The notes: generated by a model from the sequence alone, not told the origin. DNA of 64,000 nt from Adiantum capillus-veneris (GCA_014529385.2 CM043968.1:25095013-25159012); one strand, 5' to 3'; positions 1-11,404 are shown, counted from the stretch's first letter. Numbers and translations: made by a program.

Positions 1-138
1 CTGGTTTTCCCGTTGGCCTTGGCTGTTGAATGCTTGTGGTCGGGTGGAATGTGAGGTAGTGTCATACTCATCTGAAAAAGGATTCGTTGACTTGCTTGGG
101 GTGTAGGTGGCTCTGGGCACTTCCTCAGGGGCATATGC

Positions 139-468
139 TCATGCTCCTGGACCTGTTGCCCTCTCTACCTCCTGTGGGAGAATACGTTGGTATTCTCGCC
201 CGTATCTATCAACAAAAACTATACCCTTCCCCGTAGCAGTTTCATAAGAGAATAAGTAAAGAACCTTGTCTTTGCTTAATTCGTTCACATATGGTTCTTT
301 GTTGCGAAAGTAAGAGACTATACCCTCACTCTCATGTTTGTAGATTCCCACGTTCTCGTTATAAGTTGGAACCCTGGTTGTTTTCTTATCATACATAAAA
401 ATAGCTCCGGGCCGATCAATGTTTGGTGGCGGTTCTTGAGTTTCTAAAACCATTTTCCCTTTCGCCAC
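139..468 (-). pseudogene. gag-like frame 2 / unknown ORF
   Basis: This 109-codon frame overlaps the end of the 444-950 frame by 25 bases in a different frame. That suggests a frameshift in one original gene, or two overlapping ORFs. The product is rich in Tyr, Lys and Glu (for example VDRYGREYQRILP) and has no motif I recognise. Both frames contain a short Y-x-D-x-(R/Y)-G-R-(E/K) motif (VDRYGRE here, SDYRGRK in the other), which could mean related modules. Function unknown. The link to the LTR element rests on position and orientation only. Confidence 0.3.
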
Positions 469-950
469 GTTATCTCCATATCTGTTGTAATCTTCCGGTT
501 ACTAACTATTAGATAGTGGTTCCCCTTTTTGTCTCGGAATCTATCTCCATCATCATATACTCGTATTATCTCCAATCCCTGAACTGGTCTCTCTTTGATA
601 CAAATGCACTTGCGTCCTCGATAGTCAGAATAGACTAGGGCTCCCCTCGAGTTTGTTCTCTCCAAGAAGATCACAGTGAGCTTGGAATCATTCAAAGGAT
701 TTTGGGAGGTACTTCCTCCTCGCATAGGTCCATCATAGGTGAAACCTCCTAGCTGTTGACTACCCATCATGAAGAAAGATTTGTCTGACGAAGTGTCCGT
801 ATCACTACCTTCCTCAATAATCGGTGCTAGCGGATCTAGCCTTGCCTGAGTTACACTCTCTTCGGTGGACACTAAGCTACCTTGGTCACCTGCCACCTTC
901 TGGTCTCTAAAAATGTATCTTCCTGATCTTAAATTCATCAAACTTATCAA
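444..950 (-). pseudogene. gag-like frame 1 of a gypsy-type LTR element
   Basis: This 168-codon frame lies about 1.8 kb downstream, in its own direction, of an LTR end and primer-binding site at 2726-2745. That is where gag is expected. Its N-terminus contains MNLRSG (Met at about 938), a motif common at the start of plant Ty3/gypsy gag proteins. The rest is polar, with an Asp/Ser-rich stretch and a C-terminal part rich in Tyr, Gly, Arg and Lys. No zinc knuckle, protease or RT is visible before the window edge. The next frame (139-468) overlaps its end, so the two may be one frameshifted gene. Identity as gag is inferred from position and the RSG start. It could be an unrelated ORF of a non-autonomous element. 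Confidence 0.4.
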
Positions 951-1324
951 TGCAATTTATCACAAATCCAACCACTCACCTGGCAAAGGGTCAGTTTCTG
1001 CACAACTTCTTGCTTGGTTGTTGAATATACCTATACACAAGCGTTTTAATTTCGGCAATCGAGTCAAAGCATTTATCTGCTAGAGGTTATCTTAGTAATG
1101 ATTGGTATAACTGGAGAGTTAATCTCAACCACTACTGTATTTTATATTGTACTACCCTCAGATGTTGGTCAATTTACGCGAAAAAGTCTGAATTCAGTCT
1201 TTGCTTCGTCAAATGGGCAAACAAGGTCCAAATTCACTTCTGAAAGAAGTTCTGGAACCCTTAAGCCAAATGGAATCTCACTATCTATGCCAGGTCAAAT
1301 TTTCTTTGCAGTATGCCCCAATAG

Positions 1325-2190
1325 ACATCCTACGCGTAGAATGTCTCCTGCTGTGTTTTGCCTGGATTTTTGCACTGTGGTTTCCCCTTGTTGTGCTGAG
1401 ACTACAACTGCTTTTACTTTTTTGATTTGGAAACCTATTAGGTGGTCAATGAGTCAGAAACCTGTTCCGACAGCCTGTTGCTGCTATTGATCAATCTAAT
1501 CAACTCCAATTTGGACCAAAATTGACTAGGAGGCTTGCCTTAGTGTATACAACACCTGGCTATGCTCACTATCAAAGTCTGTCTTCAATTTCTTGCTTTA
1601 GACATCCTACGCGTAGTATGTCTTTTTCATCAGAATGGCTTCAAACTCAAATCCCAGGCTCCCCTTGAGTTGCTGATCACTTTGGTATATTCAAAATTTG
1701 GTTTGGAGTCCAAAATCACTCAGAAGAAATCCTACGCGTAGGATGTCGTTTTGGCCTGTTTGACCCCAGACTTGTCCCACAGCTTCCCTTTGATGTCAGT
1801 AACCCACTGGTATGCTTAGATTTTGGTTTGGATGTCAAAGGTCCCAAATTTCAGCTGTTCTTGCCATTTTCAGTCAAAAAGTGCTAAAGTCCGCTTTGAA
1901 CCCAATTTTCTCACCCAAATGAGATGAAACCCCTTTCAGTCACTCAATATATCATGCAAAACATGCTCATGCAGCCATCTTATGGTTTTGGTCTCAAAAT
2001 AATGTTTTGGCACTATTTAGGTAGGATGTCTGGCAATTTCAATCTATCTGGCCGTATCCTGTCAAGATATGGTCAAATTTCCACTTTCCAGTTGAAATTA
2101 GGGTAAACCCTACCTTCTGAACACACTGGTCAACTCAAAATCCCAAAATTCCTCCCAGATTAGCCTGTAGACATCCTACGCGTAGGATGT
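1325..2190. repeat. four copies of a 20-nt palindrome in an LTR-element leader
   Basis: The palindrome ACATCCTACGCGTAGGATGT is perfect at 2171-2190. Near-perfect copies lie at 1325-1344 (GAATGT right arm), 1602-1621 (GTATGT right arm) and 1727-1746 (AAAT left end). The core CCTACGCGTAG is unchanged in all four. Between the copies the sequence is loosely repetitive (phrases such as ttggtttggagtccaaaatc), so this looks like an old tandem array whose palindromes have been kept. It lies between the PBS and the gag-like ORF. Confidence 0.8.
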
Positions 2191-2725
2191 ATCCTGGCTT
2201 AAAATTAATTTTTTTCCTGACAGAAATGCTTCTGATGCTCTGTAGATCTATCAGAAACACTCACAGTAACTTTTGGAATTCAATTAGGCTTTCAAACACA
2301 CCTTTGCGTCTTTTTGCGTCTTTTACAAACTTGTAATGACTTTACCAAGCAAGTGTACATGCATGAAATGCTCTAGATCTTGAATCATGATGTCCTACTT
2401 ACTCTACTCCTACTTATCATGTGAAATGGTGATAATGGTGTTTTTGGTTGCTTTTTGGCCTCTCCAGACTCTCAAGCTCTCCTCTCACCGCTTCTGCCAC
2501 TCCAACTCCTACTCTAGAACTCGACTACTACCTAAAGAACTACCTTGGTCTACCTAATCTACCTAAGTCGAAGGATCTAAGCCAGGCACACGCTTCCTAG
2601 ACTCCCTCTAAGACCTAGAGAGTCCTCCACCCTCTGATCCTATCTAAATGTAAAACAAGACTCTTCGCAAGCCAAAAATCCCAATCCTCAAGGATTAGTC
2701 TCGGTCACCTACCTAAGGTTTTCGT

Positions 2726-2743
2726 CCCCGACAAGCGGCGCCA
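2726..2743 (-). promoter_or_regulatory. LTR-retrotransposon primer-binding site
   Basis: Read on the minus strand the sequence is TGGCGCCGCTTGTCGGGG. It closely resembles the TGGCGCCGTTGCCGGGGA class of tRNA-primed sites found directly after the 5' LTR of plant Ty3/gypsy (Athila/Tat-like) elements. It sits two bases from an LTR end (CCAACA on the minus strand, TGTTGG on the plus strand at 2745). Confidence 0.75.
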
Positions 2744-2744
2744 A

Positions 2745-3500
2745 TGTTGGACGGATACGTCGCAACGGACGTCAGCACAGCGAGAACTCACCTAACAAGT
2801 AATGTCAGCTAAGGACGAAAATCGACCTGCAGGCGTGTGGAAGCAAGCATAAGGTGTCAACCTACACTCGACCGACTCCTAACTAATTCCTACATAGGTC
2901 TCTACCAATTGTCTAAGTCACAGCCTTCAAGAGTGCATAAGAGGAAACTTCCTACAATGCTTTCTAGAGCCGAACACCCATCAAACAATCTCGAAACACC
3001 ATAGAACTTGAAGGAGACCCTACTAATACCAATAGGTCGCTCTCCCTAAGGTCTATGAACCAAAATCCCAATCCAAAACACCCGGTGCAGAAACACGTAG
3101 GATATCTTGCCGAAATCTGCAGGTCTTCGTTCCCGAAATCTAAAGTGCCTAATGTGTAGTTCTACTCAATGTGAACACGTAGATATGCTACAATGCAAAA
3201 TCGGATAACGTATGCTCACCCAAACACCCGATGAAGCTAGTAGAAGGAGCTCTCAAAACCGGACCGTACGCGCGCAATGTAGGTATCGGTGCGTAGCTCT
3301 CGTCGAGGGCAACACGCTGCAGTTCTCCGCACTCGATTCCGACCACCGAAGCACACGTAGCGTCAAGATAAATCTCACACTCTCTCTCCCGTACACAGTA
3401 CGCTCACTCACAGACTTCCAAACTTGTTTTTAAAATGACAAAAGGTTTTTTCATTAAGGTCAAAAAGTGGTATATATACCTTACAATTTCTCAAACCCTA
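2745..3500 (-). mobile_element. 5' LTR of a minus-strand gypsy-type element (far boundary unresolved)
   Basis: The LTR ends at 2745 next to the PBS. A TATA box lies at 3469-3480, and the transcribed R/U5 part would run from about 3440 down to 2745. It is moderately GC-rich with many CG dinucleotides, unlike the AT-rich flank. Layout and local wording (TATA, then a gtactgtgt/gagagagagtgtgag stretch, then gagagctacgc) resemble the solo LTR at 58049-59006, so the two may belong to related families. The U3 start and the 3' LTR are not visible; the body runs off the left edge. Confidence 0.55.
3469..3480 (-). promoter_or_regulatory. palindromic TATA box of the LTR promoter
   Basis: GGTATATATACC is a perfect 12-bp palindrome containing TATATATA. 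It lies upstream of a GC-rich transcribed leader on the minus strand, as expected for an LTR U3 promoter. The palindrome gives no direction by itself; orientation comes from the adjacent PBS. Confidence 0.5.
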
Positions 3501-5135
3501 AAGTTCCAAAATCAACCATCTACTCAATCTAACTATCAAAACTAGGATACAATTTGGAAACTTCTGTAAGTCCCAATAATTACAAGGTGAAAAATCAGGT
3601 TTTCCTCAATGAATGAATAATTACAAAAATAATAATCCTCCAAATAGTTAGATGCCGTGGGGTGTGTCCAGCTTCTAATAGCCACCTATTTTGGAATAGC
3701 TAAGAGCCATCTGTTTTTAATCCATCAGTGATTGCTTACAAGATCGAACAATTCTAACCAATTGAGTACCCATAAATTCTAATGGACAAGCAAGTGTCTT
3801 GCAGTTACTTCTTTTTTGGGAGTTATTTTAGCACTACACACTTTAAATGTGACCATTAAGTTGAGTTTTTGAAAGTCTTAAACTCGTAAAGGCTTATCTC
3901 TACCAAGGTGTCTAGATGAAGCAAGCATTTCAAACAGCACGGTTATTCACAAAAACCCAAGATTTTAAACTTTTGGGTCTAGAAAGGATCCAATTGTGGA
4001 TACGATTCCAACTTCAGAGGATCTCCTATTTTATCTATAGCACTAAGAGTGTTTATACGAGTACAATTTTGGGGTAAGACGGATCATGATTACTAAATCA
4101 CTTATTGAGTGTTGATGGTCAACTCTTGGAGCCTTCACACTTTCACTTTCAAGCAAAGAAGTCCACAAGCTGCCAAGGAGTAGTGGATAATTTCAACTTC
4201 CAAAGTTGACTTCAATTACTATTGGCTGCTAGTTGAGCAATTTCCCTGCAAAGTCTAGCGAAGGGGTTTGACAATGTAGATATTAACCAAGGGATTTGGA
4301 TTGCAAAGGAAACACCCAAGATTACATCTGCAATACTACTTGAATTTCATTGACTTTTAATTAGTTTTCCTAGGCCTTGATGCAGGCAAGAAATTTGGGC
4401 GACTGGTGCCTTTGACTACAGGTAAGTGAACAGTATGTTCAACCTCCAGGTACGCATACGATTTGGTTTATTTCCAATTTTGCATAGGCTTTGCTTGATT
4501 TTTCAAGTTAAATGAATAAGCTTGAATGCATTCATCCATTTTTGCTCTTCAAAGAGATGACAAGGTCACGTAAGAGATAAGAATTTTGCGTCGTAGTGTC
4601 CAAAATAATTTTTTTCCTTACGCAGTTATGGACCCACTTGTAGGGTTTGATTTGGCACATGTTGTCACATGGGATACAACATGGTCTAGGAACCCAAGGA
4701 GTTTGGTTTAGCTAGTTTGAAGAAAGTTTAATGAGGGTCCCTCTCACTCACGTCACAAAATGTTTGCAGTTACCTCCACACACAAGTACATCTTGTACTT
4801 GAAGGATGTTATTTTTCAGACATCCTTACTTGACTTTTTACCCTACGACATCATTCCAAAATGGATGATTAATCCATTTGGTGCTTGGGAGACATAACTA
4901 CCGCAAGCATGTCTACTCTTTAGTCCATTTCATCCTCCTAAGTAGAGTGACAAATTCTACATGGTGTTTGAGAGACGTCGTCATCCCAAACATGATTCTT
5001 AGTATGCATACTACTTAAATTTGTGCACAGTAAAGAGAGAATTAGTCTTATAAGACAAAAACATTTTTCATTTAAAATGCATTTTCATATGCTTACTGTG
5101 GTGCAACATTGTAAGCATTGACAAGGTTCATATTA
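3501..5135. other. no gene recognised
   Basis: AT-rich sequence without a convincing ORF or motif. By position it should contain the upstream part of the first element's LTR and the 3' LTR/UTR of the gypsy element at 5140-9875, but I could not find matching LTR ends. Confidence 0.5.
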
Positions 5136-5139
5136 TCCT

Positions 5140-6600
5140 TAAGCTAGGTTCCTTGCATCCATTTAGCATCTTTAAAAGGATAATTCTTTAACTTAATAAG
5201 ATATCATCAGATAATCTTACCGTTTCTTAATACCTTTCCTGTTATTTCATAGGATGAACGTAGATTGAAGTACTTCTTCTTGATCTTCGATTTTTGGAGG
5301 GTGTGTAACTATTGCTTCTTTTGATGGCGCTCCTTTGTAAGGCTTACATAGGCTCTCATGGAAAGCATTGTGTATGAACCAATGGTTGGGCAACTTTAAT
5401 TGATAATCCATCTCATTGATTGGCTTAAGAATTAAAAAGGACCATAGTATCTTTTTGCTAATTTAGCCTAGTACTCTTGGTGGCCCAAAGGATTCTTTCC
5501 CGTAGTATGCCTTAGATAAGCCTTGAGAAACTTTAGCAAGACCCAACCATTTTTATTAAAGGCTAAGGCTCTTCTATGCTTATTAGTAGTAGCCATTTTT
5601 GCCTTTGCTTTGAGATGGATATAACCTCTTTAATCTTTGGAAAAGATTCTTGTGAGTCTTGGCTATATTCATCAGTAGTGAAGATCTTCCCATGTACTTT
5701 GAGTAGTAAGGGACTTTTGGATCTTCCCTCTTTAACCTCGAAAGGTGCTTTCCCTATAGAAGTATGTACAATGTCATTGTATGTATACTCCATAAGAGGT
5801 AGGTACTTCTCTCATTGAGAACGTTGATCCACTTCCATGACATAGGCTTTTAGTAGATCAAGAATTTTTAGATTAATTATTTCATTTTGGTCATCCGTTT
5901 GTGGATGATAGTCTGAAAGAGAAATTTAATTTACTTCCTAAATTCTCAAAAAGACCCTTCTAGAAATTATTGGTTATTCTAGGATCTTTGTCCGAAACTA
6001 TGGATGTTGAAAAGCCATGATACTTGGAAATTTGAATCTAAAGAGGGTTGCCATTTGATGTGCCTTAATAGTCTTTTTGACAGGCATAGAGTGTGTTTTC
6101 TTGTTAAGCCTGTCGATTGAAACAATTCAAGTTGCTTCCCTCAATCAAATTTAAACTTTTGGTATACCACGCATTTTGAAACATATTGTTGTATGTTTAC
6201 TTTTCATGGTACTCCAATAGAAATACATTTCTACTCCTTGAAGAGTAGATTATGGATTCCCTCTTTGCCCCACATAAAGAGAAGTATGGGATTCATACAT
6301 CACTTTCTTATTGTATGGGTGCGAAACACATAGCCTATTGCCGTTTGGAAGATAACCATCCTTCAAGGTGAATGGCTCTTTTTTCTTCCCTAATGCAAAG
6401 GTTCTAATTACATACTTAAAGTCTCGATCAGTAGCATACTCATCTATCATAAAAGATAGATCATTGTGAGTTGCTATAGACACCATATTTACCCTTGGTC
6501 GTTGTGAAAGTGCATCGACCACTTGATTGTGCTTGCCAACAATGTGAGCAATATGAAATTTAAATTGTAAAAGAAAATTTGCCCACCTCATTTGTTTGTC
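5140..6600 (-). pseudogene. Ty3/gypsy integrase and C-terminal tail
   Basis: Integrase inserts the cDNA copy into the host genome. The upstream end (6250-6591) carries the RNase H-to-integrase linker (a DALSQRP-like motif, normally DALSRR) and the start of the zinc-binding region (ESHTSLYVGQRG, matching the usual ESH..P.AGH.G; the second His is Gln). Downstream, near 5880-5930, the frame reads a YHPQTD.QNE-type core with the catalytic Glu. A 76-codon open piece at 5563-5793 matches the region after the core (ytYNd.vHtSiGkAPFEv). Near 5330-5430 the tail LPNHWFIHNAFHxSL.KPYKG is recognisable. Several frames and stops; non-functional. Confidence 0.85.
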
Positions 6601-6935
6601 GGAGAGCTTGGTTTGTCGTCATGAAGTTATTGAGGCTTTGTGATCTATTCGTAGGATGACTAGAGTCCCCAAGAGATAGTGTTATAGAATAGCTAGTATC
6701 TCTTTTTTGTATTTTCCCAATACTCACTTATCGAAGTTGAGTCTTTGACTCTCATATGCTATGGCATGCCCTTCTTGAAGCAAAATAGCTCCAAGGCAAT
6801 TACCACAAGCATCACATTGGACCTCAAATGGCTTTGAGAGATCTAGTAGTGTGATCACACATTGAGAGATAAGATTCTCCTTAAGCTTCTTCAAAAGCTT
6901 CTTGCACTTTTGGAGTCCATGAATACCTAACATTC
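6600..6935 (-). pseudogene. Ty3/gypsy RNase H domain
   Basis: RNase H degrades the RNA strand during reverse transcription. The 69-codon frame at 6724-6933 reads the connection and the start of the domain: SKPFEVQCDACGNCLGAILL, where the D of CDA is the first catalytic Asp, followed by QEGHAIAYESQRLN. Downstream the frame continues through a KYKKEILAIL-type helix (catalytic Glu) and HYLLG to a RIDHKA motif near 6610-6650 with an internal stop. Similar in length to intact RNase H domains of this superfamily. Confidence 0.85.
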
Positions 6936-6939
6936 TTTT

Positions 6940-7595
6940 TATGTTAAGTCATGTAATCGGCCTGCTATTAGCGAGAATTTTTTTTATGAAGCATCTATAG
7001 TATGCACATATACCTATAAAGCTTTGTACCTCCTGTAGATTCCTTGGATTAGGCCATCCTCTTATTATCTGTAGCTTTGTTGGATCCATACGGATGCCAT
7101 CCTTAGAGATAATGTGACCTAACTATTGAATCTCTTGTAGGAAAAATTCACTTTTCTTTTGATTAATTAAAAGCTTATTCTCTCTCACAACTTGAAAGAT
7201 TACCTGGAGGTGTCGCTTGTACTCCTCAAGAGAATTTGAGTGGCCTAAATATTTTTATCCATCATGAGTTTGAATGCGTCTAGAGCATTTGTCAGGCCAA
7301 AACTTTGTAAATTATCAAATAGATCTTCTATGCGCGGCACGGGAAATCTATTTTTCATTGTAATCTTATTTAGTGTTCTATAGTCGACACATATGTGATA
7401 TATGTCATCTTTCTTTTGCACTAAAAGCAATGGTGAACAAAATGGAGAGGAGCTAGACCTCACCATCCCTTTTTCCACCAATTCATGCACTTGCCTCATG
7501 ATCTCCTCTTGTTGAGCTTGTGAAACTCGATAAGGAGTCTTGCTAGGCAATGAGCTTCCTGGTAGGAGCTCAATTTTTTGGTCATCATCTCTCAT
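6940..7595 (-). pseudogene. Ty3/gypsy reverse transcriptase, palm deleted
   Basis: Frame 7245-7595 reads the RT N-terminus: a LLPGSSLPSKTPYRVS start, then LVEKGMVRSSSSPFCSPLLL (fingers), VQKKD and VDYRTLNKITMKNRFPVPRI. It then jumps from LFDNLQS directly to FGLTNA. The segment that normally lies between (KIDLRSGYHQI with the first catalytic Asp) is missing. After MMDKNI the sequence continues as a GHSNSLEEYKRH-type thumb region in another frame, so the YxDD catalytic box is absent too. The rest (KDGIRMDPTKLQIIRGWPNP-type, about 7020-7200) is the usual linker to RNase H. The two losses make this RT catalytically dead. Confidence 0.85.
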
Positions 7596-7685
7596 TTTAG
7601 AGGTATCTCACTAGGGATGTCATCAATGAAAACATCTTGGGATCCATTTAAGAAATTAAACAACTCTAATTCCTCTTGATTCCCT

Positions 7686-8186
7686 TTATTGCAAGGAAAT
7701 GGTGTTCCTCGACTCATTAGAATCTATGTACATGCTCTTTTCCCTGTAGGTGAAGTAGATTCTCCTTTCAAAGAAATTCATGTTGGAAGCCATGCAGTTA
7801 AACCACGATGCCCCAATGATAACATTCTCATGTTTGAGAGGGAGATGAAGAAATCCTTTTTGTCCACATAGCTTTTGGACATGAAGCCTCAATTTTCCAA
7901 TTAAGGGAGTAACTGAGATGTCTTGTCCCTTGATAGATCCATCAGCTTTTAATGTATCTCCCATCTCGTGGCTTGTAAGCCTAGCTTGGTGGTCAACTCC
8001 GTGGAGTTGAACCAGGGTCAAACAAAATAAAGGCATCATGTTCTTGTATCTTTCCCCAAGCATAGGAAAGGAGAAATCCTTGGCAATGAGCATCCTCTTT
8101 TGGAGCTTCAAACATAGAGGCTCTAGGAGTCTCATTGCAAGAAATTCTATTGAAGCAAGGACGATAACCATGGCCTTACTCCCCAC
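7686..8186 (-). pseudogene. Ty3/gypsy aspartic protease
   Basis: The protease cleaves the Gag-Pol polyprotein. In this open frame the C-terminal part (HENVIIGASWFN) matches the conserved D.ILG..WL motif of gypsy proteases. The catalytic motif is in another frame at about 8006-8035, where AFILFDPGST corresponds to the usual FDSGA(T/S) with the catalytic Asp present. It is followed closely by a stop. The domain is therefore split by at least one frameshift. Confidence 0.7.
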
Positions 8187-9519
8187 ACTTAAAACATTTG
8201 TGGTCCTTACAAAAAAAAACTTCTAGCTCTTTATAAGAGAGTTTATATTTACCTTTGTAAACACCCTTCTCCTTAAACCGATTATTGTTGTTGTTGGAAT
8301 AGCCTTGGCAAGAATTGGGCATTGGTTTTCATCTTGGCATCACTTTTGTCTTTATTTTCCATGGGCTTGACATTCCGTCTAGCCCCTTATTGGCAATTCG
8401 TGCATGAAGCAACCATGGTGTGGTGGATTATTTCGGTGATAGAACCAGGCCGTTGGGAGTTGACATACTCGGCCATCTCTTTGGGTAATCCCGCACAAAA
8501 TTGTTGCTTTTTCTTGGTGGAGTCTATCTTTTGAAAGACAATAGCTTGGAGCTATAAATCCCAAAACTTTTCCACATATTTGTGGGTAGAATCATGATAG
8601 AGAAGCTTTAAACTTCACCATTTGGTAAGCACTTTGTCCTTTGCATCACTTGCAAGGAATTTCTTCATGATGGAAACTTGTAGACTTTTCCATGTCTTTG
8701 GGGTGTCGCCATTGCCACAAGCTAGCCCACCATTGACGAGCCGATTTTTGGAAGTGCACAGCTACATGGTGTAGCTTGGAGGACTCCGTGAAGCCCTCAT
8801 CTCCAAAGGCCCATCAAATTGTTGGATGAAGGCCAATACTTTGTCAGTAGCACCAAAGGTGCCATCATAGGTGAGAAAAGAGATACTCTTTCCTCCCTCT
8901 TTGAGCTTCTTAAGCTTTTGTGACCTTCGCCATGCAGGGTAAGATTTGAGATGTCCTCCCCTCTTGTATTCTCTAGGAGAATAGCCATAGGTTTCATCGG
9001 AAGAGGAGGAAGGTGAAGAAGAAGGAGAAGAGGGTGACCTCTTTCTTTCCCTTTTCCTCCTTTGTTTCCTCTCTTCCTTTTTGAAGTGATGAGGAGAAGG
9101 ACTATGGGTTAACCGTTTCCTCTTGGGAGGAGTCGGTAATCGTTTAATCCGCCTTCTTCGTGGAGCCACATTTTTGGAGGAATTTAGGAATTCATTACTT
9201 TCTTGATCTTTGGATTCCTCCTCTCTATGGGAGAGAGTCTTCTTTTGGGGGTCTCATCAAGAGGCCTTCTAAGCTCTCTCTCCTCTTGGAGAGGAAACGA
9301 AATACCATAAGCACAAAGTTGTTGAGTAACTTTGGCTTGCAAAGCGGGGTTGCCCATAACTTGTTGCAACCTAGTGACAAGATAATTGACAAACATGGGG
9401 GCATCATCATTAGCACTTTCATGTGCAAAATCAAAGCTATCAATGTTCATTCTACTGTCTTGGTTATTGTCAAACATGTTAATTAAACTTATGTCTTTAC
9501 TTAGTGTATGCTTTGGCAA
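8157..9519 (-). pseudogene. Ty3/gypsy gag with zinc knuckle
   Basis: Gag forms the particle and binds RNA. The first frame (9184-9519) begins about 340 bp after the PBS. The second (8762-9169) is strongly basic and Ser/Arg/Pro-rich, followed by ATDKVLAFIQQFDG, which resembles the start of a retrotransposon gag core. Remnants of the gag core lie in broken frames at 8380-8760. The nucleocapsid zinc knuckle is visible near 8157-8215 as C-F-K-C-x4-H-x4-C with a stop codon inside it. Non-functional. Confidence 0.75.
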
Positions 9520-9857
9520 TTCAAAACCTTAGTTGCTACTCCTCTTAGCCTTTAAAAACAGGCACTTAAGTATCTACACCCACGGCTCGAATTGTTTAAT
9601 TATAGAGAGTAGTGGAGTGAGTCTAACATAGCGAAGTTGACGAGGGATAGCTCCTTTTGGACTTCTTATGGCTCAATAATGGTAAAGACGTAGGAAAGTC
9701 TAAATAGACCCGAGGTGTGCACCATATCCCACATAGTGGGCTCAACAAAACCAATAATAGATACCAGACCCACTTACCCTAATATAATTAACAAAAAAAA
9801 ACCATTAATAGGATACTTAAGGACCTCTCTTCTTAAGCAAGAAAAGGGAAACCAAAT

Positions 9858-9869
9858 GCTCTGATACCA
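9858..9869 (-). promoter_or_regulatory. initiator-Met tRNA primer-binding site
   Basis: The minus strand reads TGGTATCAGAGC, the standard PBS complementary to the 3' end of plant initiator methionine tRNA. It directly precedes the gag region of the gypsy element. A TG that could be the LTR end lies at 9876. Confidence 0.85.
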
Positions 9870-9875
9870 ATATAA

Positions 9876-11368
9876 TGGAAACTGCCTATGAAATTTGAGA
9901 GTAGCGAAATTAGGAAATTAGGTGAAAGCACTTTTGAGATATTACTTTGTGAGCATAGCGGGTGAACTTAATTGATGGTAGCAACATAAACATGGTACTT
10001 AGTTAACTTGGCATGAACAATACTTTTGCAAGAGAGAGAGAGTTTAGAGAACATGATAATAGTTGAGGACCGGATTCATATGGATCCGGTCCCCCCTCCA
10101 ATAGGCATTTGCATTATAGTTTCTCCCATCAAGAGAGACTTGGTACAATACAATATATGTTTTCCTTGTGACCTACGTGATGCAATGAAGATGGAAATCT
10201 TCATGCATCACAAGCATAACATAAACTTGTAGAAAGAATTAACTATACCAAGCCTCAGTCCCAAGGCCTCAAACACCTTTCAAGGTGGAGAGAGCTAGCG
10301 GGGAATGAGGATAGGGAAGAGGAAGAAGAAACATTTTGTAGGAGAAATAAATAGTTCCTCACTTATCATTTCTCTTCTTGCTAGCATACAGAATAGCATA
10401 GTAATGAACATGGAGAAGATGGCAAGCTTAAGCATTGAAGCATGGCTCTTGGTTGGATTTGCATTCCATAGCCAAGTGTGTTGGTGTAGGCTCTCACTTC
10501 TCACAAGATTGGAGAAGGAGGTGGTGTTCCTCAATTTTCACCAAGTGAGAATGCCCTTGCCAATGAGTGAGTGTGTGGATTATATCCCCCTAGCACCCCC
10601 CTTCTTTGCTTTGGGCAAAATTTCTACATGCTACAAGATCATTGGACCCCTCTCTCCCTAGCCAATCACATGCAAGATACAATCAAGTACATGGGTAGTC
10701 TTTTGACAAGTGTCCTCCTTACTTAGAGAGAGAGCTTGAAAATATCTAGATATTTGTTAGATGGAAGTAGAAGCTCATTGGACCCCTCTTTAGCCCAACC
10801 AATAACATTCAAGCACACCATGTGGTTAAGCTTAGTGAGAGTTTGTCATGTGTCCCATGTGATCTTTTAGAATTCCCCTAACTTTGAGATCTTTATGCAT
10901 AGGAAGTTTCTCAAGCAACTTCCTCATTAAGTGTGTAGGTTCTCTTTTTGACTCAAGCATCTTACCCCCATGCATAGGAAGCTTCTCAAGCAACTTCCTC
11001 GTTAAATGTGACAAGTACCTCAAGTACCTTAGTCGACAAGCATGACAAGCACCTTAGGTGGAGTTCCCACCTCAAGCACAGACCTAGCTTGCCTAAGTTT
11101 AGGTCGGGCTCCCACCTCAAGCACATCCCTAGCTTCCTTAAGTTTAGGTCGGGTTCCAACCTCAAGCTCAGCCCTAGTTTGCTTAAGGTCAAAGGACTTT
11201 TAACACTAACCATTGGAGGTCTTTAATGAAGCTAACCCTAAGGTCTTTTAAGCTTCATTAGTCAAACTTGCTCTTTGATAGACCATCTCTCATTTGGGCC
11301 CCTTTACCATTGGCCCCGTGTTGAGATAGATCCATAAGCACATGTCTATATTCTAACCATTATTTCCG
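9876..11368 (-). other. probable 5' LTR and flank of the gypsy element
   Basis: Position, directly upstream of the PBS on the minus strand, implies an LTR beginning at 9876, but I could not identify its other end. No host gene is recognised. Two copies of a gcataggaag(t/c)ttctcaagca phrase (about 10897 and 10973) and a 45-bp tandem repeat (listed separately) are present. Confidence 0.4.
11066..11190. repeat. 45-bp tandem repeat, about three units
   Basis: Units start at cctcaag near 11070, 11115 and 11160. Each reads ctcaagca/ccctagctt/cttaagtttaggtcggg with a few substitutions. The period of 45 keeps frame on the minus strand, where it gives a repeated LRWEPDLNL-like peptide. I regard this as coincidental. 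Confidence 0.8.
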
Positions 11369-11379
11369 TTTAATTATCC

Positions 11380-11404
11380 CATATTAAATGATCAGTTTAA
11401 TATG
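11380..11404. repeat. hairpin at the duplication breakpoint
   Basis: CATATTAAA and TTTAATATG form a perfect 9-bp stem around tgatcag, 11 bases inside the start of unit A. The same hairpin lies at 18823-18847 in unit B. Confidence 0.8.

Larger units (their letters stand above)
5140..9875 (-). mobile_element. degenerate Ty3/gypsy retrotransposon
   Basis: On the minus strand the order is PBS (9858-9869), gag, protease, reverse transcriptase, RNase H, integrase and an integrase tail. The order protease-RT-RNaseH-integrase is diagnostic of Ty3/gypsy (copia has integrase before RT). The reading frame is broken by many stops and frameshifts, and the RT core is deleted, so the copy cannot be autonomous. 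The five gene regions are listed separately. Confidence 0.9.

Noticed and set aside
8379-8564. Separate gene with MGFIAPSYCLSKDRLHQEKA
   Set aside because: It lies inside the gypsy gag region and one alternative frame there continues gag-like sequence; treated as part of the pseudogene.
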